The notes: generated by a model not told the origin, from the letters alone. DNA of 43,346 nt from Dehalococcoidia bacterium (GCA_022450525.1 JAKUQA010000011.1:1-43346); one strand, 5' to 3'; positions 1 to 7,788 are shown, counted from the first letter of the stretch. Translations and numbers: made by a program.

Positions 1-56
1 GGCGTGATAACGAACGCGAAATGCAGCGTTCAATCAAAAACAAGCTAAAAAATTAA
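1..56 (+). CDS. smpB: SmpB, C-terminal end (partial)
   Basis: Only the last 17 codons are in the window, read from base 3 to the TAA at 54-56. The peptide RDNEREMQRSIKNKLKN is the basic tail typical of SmpB, which carries tmRNA into stalled ribosomes. The identification is strengthened by ssrA lying 180 bases downstream on the same strand, a common pairing. The rest of the gene lies outside the window. Confidence 0.8.
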   Translation, partial: RDNEREMQRSIKNKLKN

Positions 57-195
57 ACATTTTTTTATAATTCCCCTTCCTCCACCCCATCCTATTTACT
101 ACATCTATTTCTCCCATTGTTGCATAACGTTTTCTGTTTAACTTTGTACAAAATCATATAATATTTGTATATAAATGCTTAAATATTAAGAAAAA

Positions 196-225
196 TTCGT
201 TATCAGAGATATAGTGTGTTATAAT
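196..225 (+). promoter_or_regulatory. Probable ssrA promoter
   Basis: A consensus -10 TATAAT sits at 220-225, 11 bases before the mature tmRNA 5' end. This fits a short leader removed by RNase P. The best -35 candidate is a weak TTCGTT at 196-201 with an 18-base spacer. The -10 is clear and the -35 is doubtful. Confidence 0.55.
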
Positions 226-236
226 GCCCCTTCAAT

Positions 237-591
237 GGGGACGAGTGGATTCGACAGGGAACCACTTTGTTAGATTGCAAGCCGAGGATGTCGTTAGTCT
301 CGTAAAAACAATGACAAAAAAATAGTTGACAAAAAACAACTTGCAATAGCTGCCTAAAACCAGCTACGTCTGAACTTTGATTCTCTAGATAGAAGTACCA
401 GGCGCCGTTAATCTAGGGTGCTCTTAATGAAGCCGCTAACCTTCTTTAAGTCAAGAAATTGCTAGCTAGTTTTTTCATAATCTGCCATCGTGATAGTGGA
501 TAAATGAAATTATAAACGATGGACAAGCTTGTAGTAGATCTCAACTGAGGATTTTCTGGACGGGGAGTTCGACCCTCCCCCGTCTCCACCA
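237..591 (+). ncRNA. ssrA: Transfer-messenger RNA (tmRNA)
   Basis: This RNA rescues ribosomes stalled on broken mRNA and tags the nascent peptide for proteolysis. The 5' end GGGGACGAGTGGATTCGACAG and the 3' end with a T-arm (GGAGTTCGACCCTCC) and encoded CCA form the tRNA-like domain. GGGGAC at 237-242 pairs with GTCTCC at 582-587. The tag frame appears to be 328-357: GAC AAA AAA CAA CTT GCA ATA GCT GCC TAA, giving (A)DKKQLAIAA. The preceding AATAGTT matches the bases before the E. coli resume codon. The hydrophobic AIAA end is the expected degradation signal. One-piece form, with no sign of permutation. Confidence 0.95.
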
Positions 592-639
592 TAATTTAAA
601 TATAGCTATTTATTCTTATGTGCATTTTTAGTTAGGAGA

Positions 640-672
640 AAATAAAAATTCCTTAACAGATTGTTAAGGAAT
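640..672 (-). terminator. Rho-independent terminator for the SRPBCC operon
   Basis: A perfect 11-bp inverted repeat, ATTCCTTAACA (648-658) and TGTTAAGGAAT (662-672), has a 3-base loop. On the minus strand it is followed by a T-rich run (TTTTTATTTT). It lies 46 bases past the stop codon of the minus-strand gene ending at 718. There is no T-run on the plus side, so it probably does not terminate ssrA efficiently. Confidence 0.7.
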
Positions 673-717
673 AGAGATTTAGTATATATTCACTGGTTAA
701 AAGTATAGGAAACCAAT

Positions 718-1170
718 CTAATTATACAAAAGCTTTTTCACTTGTTTATCACGGTAACTAAACATTGATTTTAATAACAACTTGTAAAAGTACTTACCCA
801 AAGTTGGGAATAATTTAGGTATGTATTCTATCTCATCAACTACCCAGGTTCCACCATCATCTTCAACAAAACTGTGTTTGTGAATCCATTTAGAATAAGG
901 CCCTGTAGTTTGCATGTCGGCAAAGTGGTCTGATGGGTTCCAATCAGTAATTTCACTTTGCCATTTTAAGACAAGAGGTCTATATCCTATTTTGATCTGA
1001 AATGATGTATCTTTCTTTACTTTATCGGCCAGAAAAGATTCATCTATATTCATATTCATCAAGGGTGGGGTTAATAAAACTAAATTGTTGAGATCGCTAA
1101 AAAAATCAAAAACTTCTGCTTTGGTCTTATTAACCCATACCCGCGTGGTAAAAATTTCAGATTTAGACAT
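718..1170 (-). CDS. SRPBCC/START-like small ligand-binding protein
   Basis: This 150-residue cytoplasmic protein has the length and pattern of the SRPBCC (polyketide cyclase/START-like) fold. It opens with a strand around residues 6-13, followed by the helix KAEVFDFFSDLNNL, a central WQSEITDWNP segment, and a long C-terminal helix (residues about 120-149). The fold forms a hydrophobic ligand cavity, but no substrate can be named. It is the last gene of a minus-strand set after a zinc-ribbon protein and a 44-residue membrane protein, with only 11 bases between the latter's stop and this start. The SD is weak (TTAGG), consistent with coupling. A terminator follows. Confidence 0.7.
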   Translation of the reverse strand: MSKSEIFTTRVWVNKTKAEVFDFFSDLNNLVLLTPPLMNMNIDESFLADKVKKDTSFQIKIGYRPLVLKWQSEITDWNPSDHFADMQTTGPYSKWIHKHSFVEDDGGTWVVDEIEYIPKLFPTLGKYFYKLLLKSMFSYRDKQVKKLLYN

Positions 1171-1181
1171 ATAAAAACAAC

Positions 1182-1316
1182 CTAATTATCACTATATAAC
1201 TTTACTCTTGCTGCAATTGGGTTTTCAGTTAAGGATGACAAATACTGGTATGACATTGTAATTGCACCTCCGAAACCAAAAACTATTGATGCTGTTAATA
1301 ACTCTATTCCTAACAT
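1182..1316 (-). CDS. 44-residue membrane microprotein
   Basis: ATG at 1314-1316 is preceded by a strong SD, AGGGGG, at a normal distance. The stop is at 1182-1184. The peptide starts MLGIELLTASIVFGFGGAIT, one probable membrane-spanning segment, and ends in a polar, charged tail (ENPIAARVKLYSDN). It sits between the zinc-ribbon gene and the SRPBCC gene on the same strand with tight spacing, so the frame looks translated. I recognise no family. A loose resemblance to the N-terminal helix of F-type ATPase subunit c can be imagined but is not supported. Confidence 0.6.
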   Translation of the reverse strand: MLGIELLTASIVFGFGGAITMSYQYLSSLTENPIAARVKLYSDN

Positions 1317-1325
1317 GATATCCCC

Positions 1326-1541
1326 CTAATGTAAAATCATTTCTTTTGAATTAACTAAATCAGATGAGGCTGTGCCTTGGTTTGCATTTTCAAGGAGTTC
1401 TTCATTTGCCTTTACTAATGTGTGAACAAAATCAAGCTCCATGATATTTCCGCAGTGGAGACATTGATAAAAAGATCCATATGTATCTTGTTTTAAAATC
1501 ACATCGCCATTACATCGTAAGCAAAGTTTGAAATGCATCAT
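1326..1541 (-). CDS. Small zinc-ribbon protein
   Basis: 71 residues. The N-terminal half holds two Cys-x-x-Cys knuckles, CLRC (about residues 7-10) and CLHC (about residues 27-30), a classic zinc ribbon. The C-terminal half is acidic and helical. Two ATG codons are adjacent. The SD GGAGGA (1547-1552) is 5 bases from the first and 8 from the second, so the ATG at 1536-1538 may be the real start. First gene of the operon, behind a good sigma70-type promoter. Role unknown; single zinc ribbons of this size often act in nucleic-acid or protein binding. Confidence 0.7.
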   Translation of the reverse strand: MMHFKLCLRCNGDVILKQDTYGSFYQCLHCGNIMELDFVHTLVKANEELLENANQGTASSDLVNSKEMILH

Positions 1542-1583
1542 AATTGTCCTCCTACTCGGTTAGATTTTTTACTCGACAAGGTT

Positions 1584-1612
1584 ATAGTATATTATATTCT
1601 ACATAATGTCAA
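1584..1612 (-). promoter_or_regulatory. Promoter of the zinc-ribbon operon
   Basis: On the minus strand, a perfect TTGACA (1607-1612), a 17-base spacer and TACTAT (1584-1589). Transcription should begin near 1577, about 25 bases upstream of the SD. This is the closest match to a consensus sigma70 promoter seen in the window. Confidence 0.7.
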
Positions 1613-1711
1613 CTATTTTACCTAATTTTGTAGGATATTAACAACATTCAATATATAAACTGATACTATTGATGCTTTTATTCGACAAGAGTTATTGCCC
1701 GTAAATGGGCA

Positions 1712-2518
1712 TTAATCCATTACTGTTCCACCATTAATATTGATATGTTGGCCAGTAATAAGTGAGGCTTCTGGACTACAAAGCCAACGAACAACACCAG
1801 CAATATCTTCGTCAGTTGCTGCTCTCCCCATCGGTATTCGTGAAAGAGTAGCTTCCCACCCCTTATCACCAAGCACATCCATTCTGGCTGTTGTTACCGG
1901 GCCTGGGCAAACAGCATTAACTGTTATTTGATTAGGTGCCAACTCATGAGCTAAGGCTTGAGTAAATCCATGTAGTGCAAAGTTTGCAGTATTATAAGCA
2001 GAAGTACGCGCAGAACCTTGCCTTCCTGCAGTAGAAGAAAGATTGATAATCTGACCCCCCTGATCTTGAGCTATCAATATTTTTGCAACTGCCTTAGCAA
2101 AAAGATAACCACCTATAACTTTAATATCAATTACCTTTTTGAAAATTTCATCATCCATATCCACCACTGGCACCCTATCTTCTGCCCTGGCAAATGCTGC
2201 ATTATTGACTAAGATATCAACTCTACCAAATTTATCCATCGTCTGTTTTACCACAGAATTAACATCATTTGAATCAGCAGCGTTGCATATTAACGGCAAG
2301 CATTCCCTGCCAAGATCTCTTACCTGTTCGGCAGTGCTTTCAATATCTTTCCAGCCTACTTGCTTTTCATCTTCTGGAAATGAATCTGGAGAACGGCCAG
2401 TACCGGTAATAACTATATCTGCTCCATCCTGTGCTAATGCCACAGCTGCAGCACGCCCTATTCCGCGTAATCTTCCAGCACCTGTAATAATCGCAACTTT
2501 CCCTGATAAATCTGCCAT
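1712..2518 (-). CDS. Short-chain dehydrogenase/reductase family protein (YxxxN)
   Basis: 268 residues, a classical SDR length. The nucleotide-binding glycine motif is TGAGRLRGIG (residues 12-21), the structural NNAA is at 105-108, and the serine of the catalytic set is at 161/162. The signature tyrosine Y175 is present, but the lysine of YxxxK is replaced by Asn179 (SAYNTANFAL). The C-terminus has the usual ITGQHININGG. SDR enzymes oxidise or reduce alcohols and carbonyls with NAD(P); the lysine normally holds the ribose and lowers the tyrosine pKa, so activity may be altered. Last gene of a three-gene set after the RraA-like gene (19-base gap). The substrate is not evident. Confidence 0.85.
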   Translation of the reverse strand: MADLSGKVAIITGAGRLRGIGRAAAVALAQDGADIVITGTGRSPDSFPEDEKQVGWKDIESTAEQVRDLGRECLPLICNAADSNDVNSVVKQTMDKFGRVDILVNNAAFARAEDRVPVVDMDDEIFKKVIDIKVIGGYLFAKAVAKILIAQDQGGQIINLSSTAGRQGSARTSAYNTANFALHGFTQALAHELAPNQITVNAVCPGPVTTARMDVLGDKGWEATLSRIPMGRAATDEDIAGVVRWLCSPEASLITGQHININGGTVMD

Positions 2519-2537
2519 GAATCTTACTCCTTATACA

Positions 2538-3239
2538 TTAATTTTGTGCTTGTCTCATCTCTTTAATCGTTTCATCTGTAGGGGGATAATATTTCCCTGG
2601 AGGACAATTTTCAGCTAATATTTTTTTCTTAACATATTCTTCAGCTTCTTCATGTTCTTCAACCCATTCAAGTACTTCTAGAGCCAAATGTTTGGGCACC
2701 ACAACGACACCTTCATCATCCCCTACTATAATATCTCCTGGTCTCACTAATACACCTGAACACTGGATATCAACATTTGCCTGCACTGAAAGACAGTCTG
2801 TTGCAGTGGGTGTTTGATTTTGCCCAAAAACAGCAAATCCATAGGTTCTTACCACTTCTAAATCTCTGATTGCTCCATCGGTAACAACCCCATCAGCTTT
2901 TTGCATTAATAAATGTAGTAATTTAACATCCCCTAAGTGGGTTGCAAAAGGGATATTCATTGCATCGATCACCAAAACATCTCCTGGCCCACATGATCCC
3001 ATTGCTATATATTCAGGAGCATTTTCTCCCGTTATTACTTCTTCTCGTAAATCAGGCCGAATAGGTAAAGAACGCAATGTTCTTGCCCGTGAAGCTATTT
3101 TCTTTCCTCGTGTTAGAGGTTTTACTGTTTCCATATGGCATTTTATACCTCGTAAGGTATATACAGCAGTCCAAACAGTTGCAGAACCTACTTTTTTATA
3201 TCGATTTAAAATATCTTGCGAAACATCTTTGTCACTCAT
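2538..3239 (-). CDS. RraA/HMG-aldolase family protein
   Basis: 233 residues. Matches the RraA-like fold: PGDVLVID (about 85-92), HLGD (101-104) and DGAIRD (121-126). It retains the Arg125-Asp126 pair that, in 4-hydroxy-4-methyl-2-oxoglutarate/oxaloacetate-type aldolases of this family, handles pyruvate and the divalent metal. A GDDEGVVVVP segment is also typical. The C-terminal tail ends in KYYPPTDETIKEMRQAQN. Family members are metal-dependent aldolases or decarboxylases, or in some bacteria the RNase E inhibitor RraA. Placement between an iron-ADH-fold gene and an SDR gene favours a catabolic enzyme. Spacing to both neighbours is about 20 bases, so they are probably one transcript. Confidence 0.85.
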   Translation of the reverse strand: MSDKDVSQDILNRYKKVGSATVWTAVYTLRGIKCHMETVKPLTRGKKIASRARTLRSLPIRPDLREEVITGENAPEYIAMGSCGPGDVLVIDAMNIPFATHLGDVKLLHLLMQKADGVVTDGAIRDLEVVRTYGFAVFGQNQTPTATDCLSVQANVDIQCSGVLVRPGDIIVGDDEGVVVVPKHLALEVLEWVEEHEEAEEYVKKKILAENCPPGKYYPPTDETIKEMRQAQN

Positions 3240-3262
3240 AACCCCTCCATTTTTCTAATAAA

Positions 3263-4465
3263 TTACCAAGCCATTTCTAAAATTTCCATCATTCGAGATA
3301 GATCTTTTACTCTGCCCGCTCCTTGACCAAAAGCAGGTTCACTTATATCTAATTTAGCTATTTCCTCAAAATCTTTTTTATCCACACTCATATCTCTCAA
3401 TCGAGTTGGAAAACCTATCCCAGCAATAAAATCTTCAAGATACTTAATTGTATCCCCTGCAAACTCATAATCAGAAGATGCTCCTTGGTTTAAACCCATG
3501 ATTTTACCAACATTTGCAATAACTGAACTATTTACTTTTTGATTGATTTTTAGTTCTGTTTGAACATTTGTAATACTTGCTAAGCCTTGTCCAATATGTG
3601 GATATTTATAACGCAATTGTCTACCTAATCCAGTATTTTCACCTTGTATATTTGAGTTGTATGAAGCCTGTGCAGCTCTGTTAGCTAGTAACGCTGCTGC
3701 AGCTAATTGCAACCTAGCATCACCATCATTTGGATCGTTGTAAAGTTTCGGAAGATACTCTATACACAACTCAAGTGATTGTCGATAATCTGTTAAAGAA
3801 AATGGACTGAGTTCTGTATTTAATAATGCATTAATTGTGCCTGCAACTGTAGTAGTAGAAGTATCTCTATAGAGTTCAAATGGAGCTGTTAGTAATGCAT
3901 CTCTGTCTAAAAATATCGTAGAGGGCCTAGTTTTAGGATCAAATATTTCTTTTCTATGAGGAGGATTATCATCATAAATAGCAGCCCCTCCCCTATCTGC
4001 ACCATTTGTGGGAGTTGTCAAAACCAAAAAATTAGGTATCTTAGGTTTGGTTAATCTTGAAACTTCAGGAGGACCTTCAGGAAAGTGTTTTGTATAAATA
4101 TCATCTAGGCTAACCCCTTCTCCAACCAATATAGTTATTGCCCTACAAGTCACCACAGCACTTCCGCCACCAATTACAACTATTAAATCAGGATTGAGAT
4201 TCTTAGTAAAATCTACACCTTCTTCCACTAATTTTCTTGGTGACTCTTTTCTCGCATTTGTATAACTTCCTACATAATTATCACCTAGCAATTCTTGGAC
4301 CTGAGAAACCAAATTAGTTGTCTGGGCAACAGAATAACTCGATAAAATCATAACTCTTTTTGCACCAATTCTTCTGACTTCAGAGGATAAGTTATTGGAT
4401 AGTGCCCGACCTGCAAATATTCTTGAAGATGGACTTAAATATCGATAATTAGTGGAATGTGCCAT
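3263..4465 (-). CDS. Iron-containing alcohol dehydrogenase / maleylacetate reductase-fold protein
   Basis: Begins at the ATG at 4463-4465, which has a GGAGG SD 5 bases away; an upstream frame start lacks one. 400 residues, normal for the family. The dinucleotide-binding glycines are VVIGGGSAVV (about 96-105), and a TTPTNGADRGG loop follows. The metal site normally built from Asp-x-x-x-His and two further His looks lost: Asn212 and Asn216 in TINALLN, Arg282 in GLGRQL and Gln293 in IGQGLAS occupy the aligned places (alignment by eye). Some members of this superfamily work without iron, so it may still be an enzyme. First gene of a set with the RraA-like protein and the SDR. Confidence 0.75.
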   Translation of the reverse strand: MAHSTNYRYLSPSSRIFAGRALSNNLSSEVRRIGAKRVMILSSYSVAQTTNLVSQVQELLGDNYVGSYTNARKESPRKLVEEGVDFTKNLNPDLIVVIGGGSAVVTCRAITILVGEGVSLDDIYTKHFPEGPPEVSRLTKPKIPNFLVLTTPTNGADRGGAAIYDDNPPHRKEIFDPKTRPSTIFLDRDALLTAPFELYRDTSTTTVAGTINALLNTELSPFSLTDYRQSLELCIEYLPKLYNDPNDGDARLQLAAAALLANRAAQASYNSNIQGENTGLGRQLRYKYPHIGQGLASITNVQTELKINQKVNSSVIANVGKIMGLNQGASSDYEFAGDTIKYLEDFIAGIGFPTRLRDMSVDKKDFEEIAKLDISEPAFGQGAGRVKDLSRMMEILEMAW

Positions 4466-4556
4466 ATTTTCCTCCGTTATACACAAAATATGTTTAAAAC
4501 TTGAAACAACATTATAAATAAACTCATCGTAATTGTATCCGATAAATTAGCTTTTA

Positions 4557-4585
4557 TTGGCTATCTTTTAATCATGAAATATTGT
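4557..4585 (+). promoter_or_regulatory. Candidate promoter of the phosphoesterase/CoA-transferase operon
   Basis: TTGGCT (4557-4562), a 17-base spacer and TATTGT (4580-4585) would start a transcript near 4592, placing the hairpin at 4614-4639 in its leader. It is a moderate match only, in the 205-base divergent gap between the iron-ADH-like gene and the phosphoesterase. Confidence 0.4.
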
Positions 4586-4613
4586 AATTTAGCAAAAACA
4601 ATCAAATCTATAG

Positions 4614-4642
4614 AATTAGCTTGTATCTTGAAGCTAATTTTT
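4614..4642 (+). terminator. Terminator-like hairpin in the operon leader
   Basis: AATTAGCTT (4614-4622) pairs perfectly with AAGCTAATT (4631-4639) over an 8-base loop and runs into TTTTT (4638-4642). No plus-strand gene ends upstream, so the hairpin stands in the leader of the following operon. A second AATTAGCTT at 4545-4553 could pair with the same right arm, which resembles an attenuator layout. Confidence 0.5.
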
Positions 4643-4670
4643 CAACAACTTATTGGATCATCAATTTACT

Positions 4671-5396
4671 ATGAATAATACAAAAAACGAAATACCCTCT
4701 TTAAAAATACTCCATACTTCAGATTTACATTTTCTAGGAGATGATGATGAAAATAATACAGTTGAAAACAAATTTCCGATTATTGTTGATGCTGCAGAAA
4801 AACTGGATGTAGATTTATTAATCCTCGCTGGAGATATTTTCGACACCCACAGAGCTCCAGTTGAACAGGTTCACGAACTCATAGATCAAATTAACATTAT
4901 GAACAAACCTTGCATTATTTTACCTGGGAACCATGATGGAAGAATCTTTGATCAAGTCCCTGATGAAAAAATAGGGAATAATTTATTTATGATTAGGGAA
5001 GAATCTGGAGAAATCTTTAAAATACCTTCTTTGGATTTATCAATATGGGGAAAACCTACATATAAACATACCCCTGAATTCAAACCTTTAGAAGGGATTC
5101 CTAAACGACCTGCATCGAAATGGTTTATCGTCGTAGCTCATGGATTGGTTTTAGACTCTCCTCATTTTGCTGACAGATCTTCACTAATTCATTATGAAGA
5201 ACTACAAAATGCTGATTGTGATTATATTGCACTCGGCCATGTAGACGTTTTTAAAGAAGTAACTCAAGGAAAATCAAAAGCATACTATTGTGGTGCACCA
5301 TGGGGACCGGTTACCCCCCCTACTATTGCTATTGTTTCTTTGTATGATGAGGAAAATATTAAAGTTGAACCAATAACTGTTCCACTTAGCCCTTAA
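4671..5396 (+). CDS. Calcineurin-like metallophosphoesterase
   Basis: 241 residues from the ATG at 4671; a TTG at 4653 is also possible and neither has a good SD. All five metallophosphoesterase blocks are visible: DLH (D18, H20), GDIFD (D55, D58), GNHD (87-89), AHG (H157) and GH (H190). The last block reads GHVD where many members have GHxH. The length and order fit small SbcD/YfcE-like single-domain enzymes that hydrolyse phosphoesters with two metal ions. It heads an operon with two CoA-transferases, 11 bases downstream, so a role in nucleotide or CoA-ester turnover is possible. No specific substrate can be assigned. Confidence 0.85.
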   Translation: MNNTKNEIPSLKILHTSDLHFLGDDDENNTVENKFPIIVDAAEKLDVDLLILAGDIFDTHRAPVEQVHELIDQINIMNKPCIILPGNHDGRIFDQVPDEKIGNNLFMIREESGEIFKIPSLDLSIWGKPTYKHTPEFKPLEGIPKRPASKWFIVVAHGLVLDSPHFADRSSLIHYEELQNADCDYIALGHVDVFKEVTQGKSKAYYCGAPWGPVTPPTIAIVSLYDEENIKVEPITVPLSP

Positions 5397-5407
5397 CGGA
5401 GAATTGT

Positions 5408-6565
5408 ATGAATTTACCTTTATCTGATATAAGAGTTTTAGATCTGACATGGGTAGTATCTGGGCCACAAGCTAGCAGATTACTCGCTGATTTTGGTGCA
5501 GAGATTTTAAAAATTGAACGGCCTACTGTTGGAGATCCTGTGAGAGCTAATCATGGAATGTTTGTATATTTCAATAGAAATAAAAAAGCAATTCAAATTG
5601 ATCTAAATGATCCAGAAGGATTGAATACATTTAAGGAATTATTGCTAATTAGTGATGTTGTTATGGAGAATTTTAGTTCTGGTATCATGGCTCGTTGGGG
5701 ATTAGACTACTTAGGATTATCTAAAATAAACCCTACTATTGTATATCTTAGTATGCCTGGATTTGGTCATGACGGTCCTTATAAAACTTACCAATCAAAT
5801 GGCCCCACTATACAAGCTATTTCCGGTCAGACATATATCTGTGGTGACCCTGATCTAGGACCTGCAGGATGGGGGTATTCCTATATGGACCATACTGCAG
5901 GATATCTAGGAGCGTCAGCAGTATTACAAGCTTTATATCACAGGAATAATACAGGTGAAGGTCAGTTTATTGACTTAGCTCAATACGAAGCTGCAACATC
6001 ACTCATGGGAACATATCTATTAGATTATGATGTAAATGGAAAAGATAATGCCACTACTTTGAATAGAACAGCTAATAAAGGTGTAAACCCCGCTGCAGCC
6101 CCTCAAGGAGCTTATGAAGGCAAAACTCCGGACACATGGATAGCTCTATCAATAACTACGGACCAACACTGGGAGTCACTAACACACATTTTGAAATCTG
6201 ATGTTCTAAAGAATGATGAACGATTTAAAACATTCGATTCTCGATTAGATAACTGGGAAGAACTAGATATTGAAATCAACTCAATTACTAAAGATTTGGA
6301 TGTCATTCAATTAGCAAAACAACTTCAACAAGAAAACATTCCAGCATCACATGTACAAGATACTGTCACTAGAGCAGAAAAAGATATTCACTTAAAAAAA
6401 AGAAACCATATAACTGAAGTAGAAGATGAAAATGGACGATTAGTTCGAGTTGATTCACTCCCTTTTAAAATGGAAAGTATACCAGACCCCGATTACATAT
6501 ATGCTCCACAACACGGTGAACATAACGAATATGTATTCAATGATATTTTAGGAAAAGATTTATGA
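5408..6565 (+). CDS. CaiB/BaiF family III CoA-transferase (first copy)
   Basis: 385 residues, the usual length. Begins with LPLSDIRVLDLTWVVSGPQA and continues FGAEILKIERPTVGDPVR, both hallmarks of the family. D161 in YMDHTAGYLG matches the aspartate that forms the CoA-thioester anhydride intermediate in formyl-CoA transferase. These enzymes move CoA between carboxylic acids in the cytoplasm; the substrate here is unknown. A good SD (CGGAGAA) precedes the ATG. The stop overlaps the start of the next gene as ATGA, so the two homologous transferases should be made together and may form a heteromer. Confidence 0.9.
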   Translation: MNLPLSDIRVLDLTWVVSGPQASRLLADFGAEILKIERPTVGDPVRANHGMFVYFNRNKKAIQIDLNDPEGLNTFKELLLISDVVMENFSSGIMARWGLDYLGLSKINPTIVYLSMPGFGHDGPYKTYQSNGPTIQAISGQTYICGDPDLGPAGWGYSYMDHTAGYLGASAVLQALYHRNNTGEGQFIDLAQYEAATSLMGTYLLDYDVNGKDNATTLNRTANKGVNPAAAPQGAYEGKTPDTWIALSITTDQHWESLTHILKSDVLKNDERFKTFDSRLDNWEELDIEINSITKDLDVIQLAKQLQQENIPASHVQDTVTRAEKDIHLKKRNHITEVEDENGRLVRVDSLPFKMESIPDPDYIYAPQHGEHNEYVFNDILGKDL

Positions 6566-7788
6566 CGAAAATTTTTGAGAATATCACAATATTAGAGTTA
6601 AGTGATAGTGCCGGAGAATACACCGGTAAACTTTTTGCCGGTATGGGAGCACATGTAATAAAAGTTGAACCTCCAAAAGGGTCAAAATCAAGAAAAGTAG
6701 GCCCGTTTTATCAGAATATACCCAACCTTAATTCAAGTTTAAAATTTTTTCAGAATAATATAAATAAAGATAGCATAACTCTAGACATCACTAAACAGAC
6801 TGGATTCGATATTTTTCTTCAATTATTACAATCTATTGATATAGTTATTGAAGACGGGCAAAAAATAGGTCAAGAAAACTTACCTATTTCATTTAAAGAT
6901 ATTCAAAACATAAACAAAAGTACCATTTTATTATCACTCTCTCCTCTAGGGAAAACATTAGAAAGTGAAAACTTTTCTACAAATGACTTTATTAACTTAG
7001 CATATGGCGGTCCATTATGGAGTTGTGGTTATGATGACCATACTATACCTCCCATGAAACCCTACCAAGATGCTTCCTATCATATTTCAGGACATTATGC
7101 ATTTATGGGAGCTATGTTAGCTTTAATGGAAAGAACAAAAACCAATACCGGGCAACATATAGACCTGTCTATACATGAAGCATGTCATAATACAACTGAA
7201 GCTGCCATGCCAGCATATTATTACAATAATCGAAAAGTTGGCCGTCTTACAGGAAGACATGCAGCACCAGCAAAAACAATACCAGTCGTATTTAAAACTA
7301 AAGATGCAAAATGGTGTTTTATAAGAATTCCTGCAAATACTAATACTTGGAATAAATTAATAGAATGGTTAAAAGAAAATGAAATGGAAAAAGACCTTGG
7401 CGAACCCGAATATCAAGAGTTAAGTTTCAGACAAGAAAATGCACAACACATTACTGATATCTTAGAAGAATTCTGTGGAAATAATGATGCAAATTATCTA
7501 TTCCACAAAGCTCAAGAAATCGATATGGTTTGGGCTCCAGTAATAGCACCATATGAATCACTTACCAATGAACACCTAGAAGAAAGAAAATACTTTACTA
7601 AGATCTATCATCCAGAATTAAATGAAACAATTCAATATCCTGGGAGACCTTATTTATTTTCTAAAACACCTTTTGAAATCACCACTCCTGCACCATCATT
7701 AGGAAAAGATAATTCTCGCATATACGGTAATCTTTTAGGGTTAACTAAAGAAAATCTAACACTTCTCAAACAAGCGCACGTAGTATGA
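6562..7788 (+). CDS. CaiB/BaiF family III CoA-transferase (second copy)
   Basis: 408 residues. Same fold as the preceding gene but diverged: FAGMGAHVIKVEPPKGSKSR near the N-terminus and candidate catalytic D170 in KPYQDASYHISG. The N-terminal ILELSDSAGEYTGKL lacks the usual PGP/GP stretch seen in the first copy. It is joined to both neighbours by 4-base ATGA overlaps, so it is translationally coupled to the first transferase and to the DUF368 gene. Pairing of an ordinary and a diverged copy suggests two subunits of one enzyme; it may instead be a separate enzyme with a different acid specificity. Confidence 0.85.
   Translation: MTKIFENITILELSDSAGEYTGKLFAGMGAHVIKVEPPKGSKSRKVGPFYQNIPNLNSSLKFFQNNINKDSITLDITKQTGFDIFLQLLQSIDIVIEDGQKIGQENLPISFKDIQNINKSTILLSLSPLGKTLESENFSTNDFINLAYGGPLWSCGYDDHTIPPMKPYQDASYHISGHYAFMGAMLALMERTKTNTGQHIDLSIHEACHNTTEAAMPAYYYNNRKVGRLTGRHAAPAKTIPVVFKTKDAKWCFIRIPANTNTWNKLIEWLKENEMEKDLGEPEYQELSFRQENAQHITDILEEFCGNNDANYLFHKAQEIDMVWAPVIAPYESLTNEHLEERKYFTKIYHPELNETIQYPGRPYLFSKTPFEITTPAPSLGKDNSRIYGNLLGLTKENLTLLKQAHVV

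Noticed and set aside
648-672. Hairpin as terminator of ssrA
   Set aside because: The T-run lies only on the minus-strand side, so it fits the SRPBCC operon instead.
2139-2618. 159-codon open frame opposite the SDR and RraA genes
   Set aside because: It covers clear coding sequence on the other strand and its peptide has no recognisable motif.
4653-4670. TTG start for the metallophosphoesterase
   Set aside because: It lacks an SD and adds only a few unmatched residues; the ATG at 4671 is equally far from the first motif as in relatives. The choice stays uncertain.
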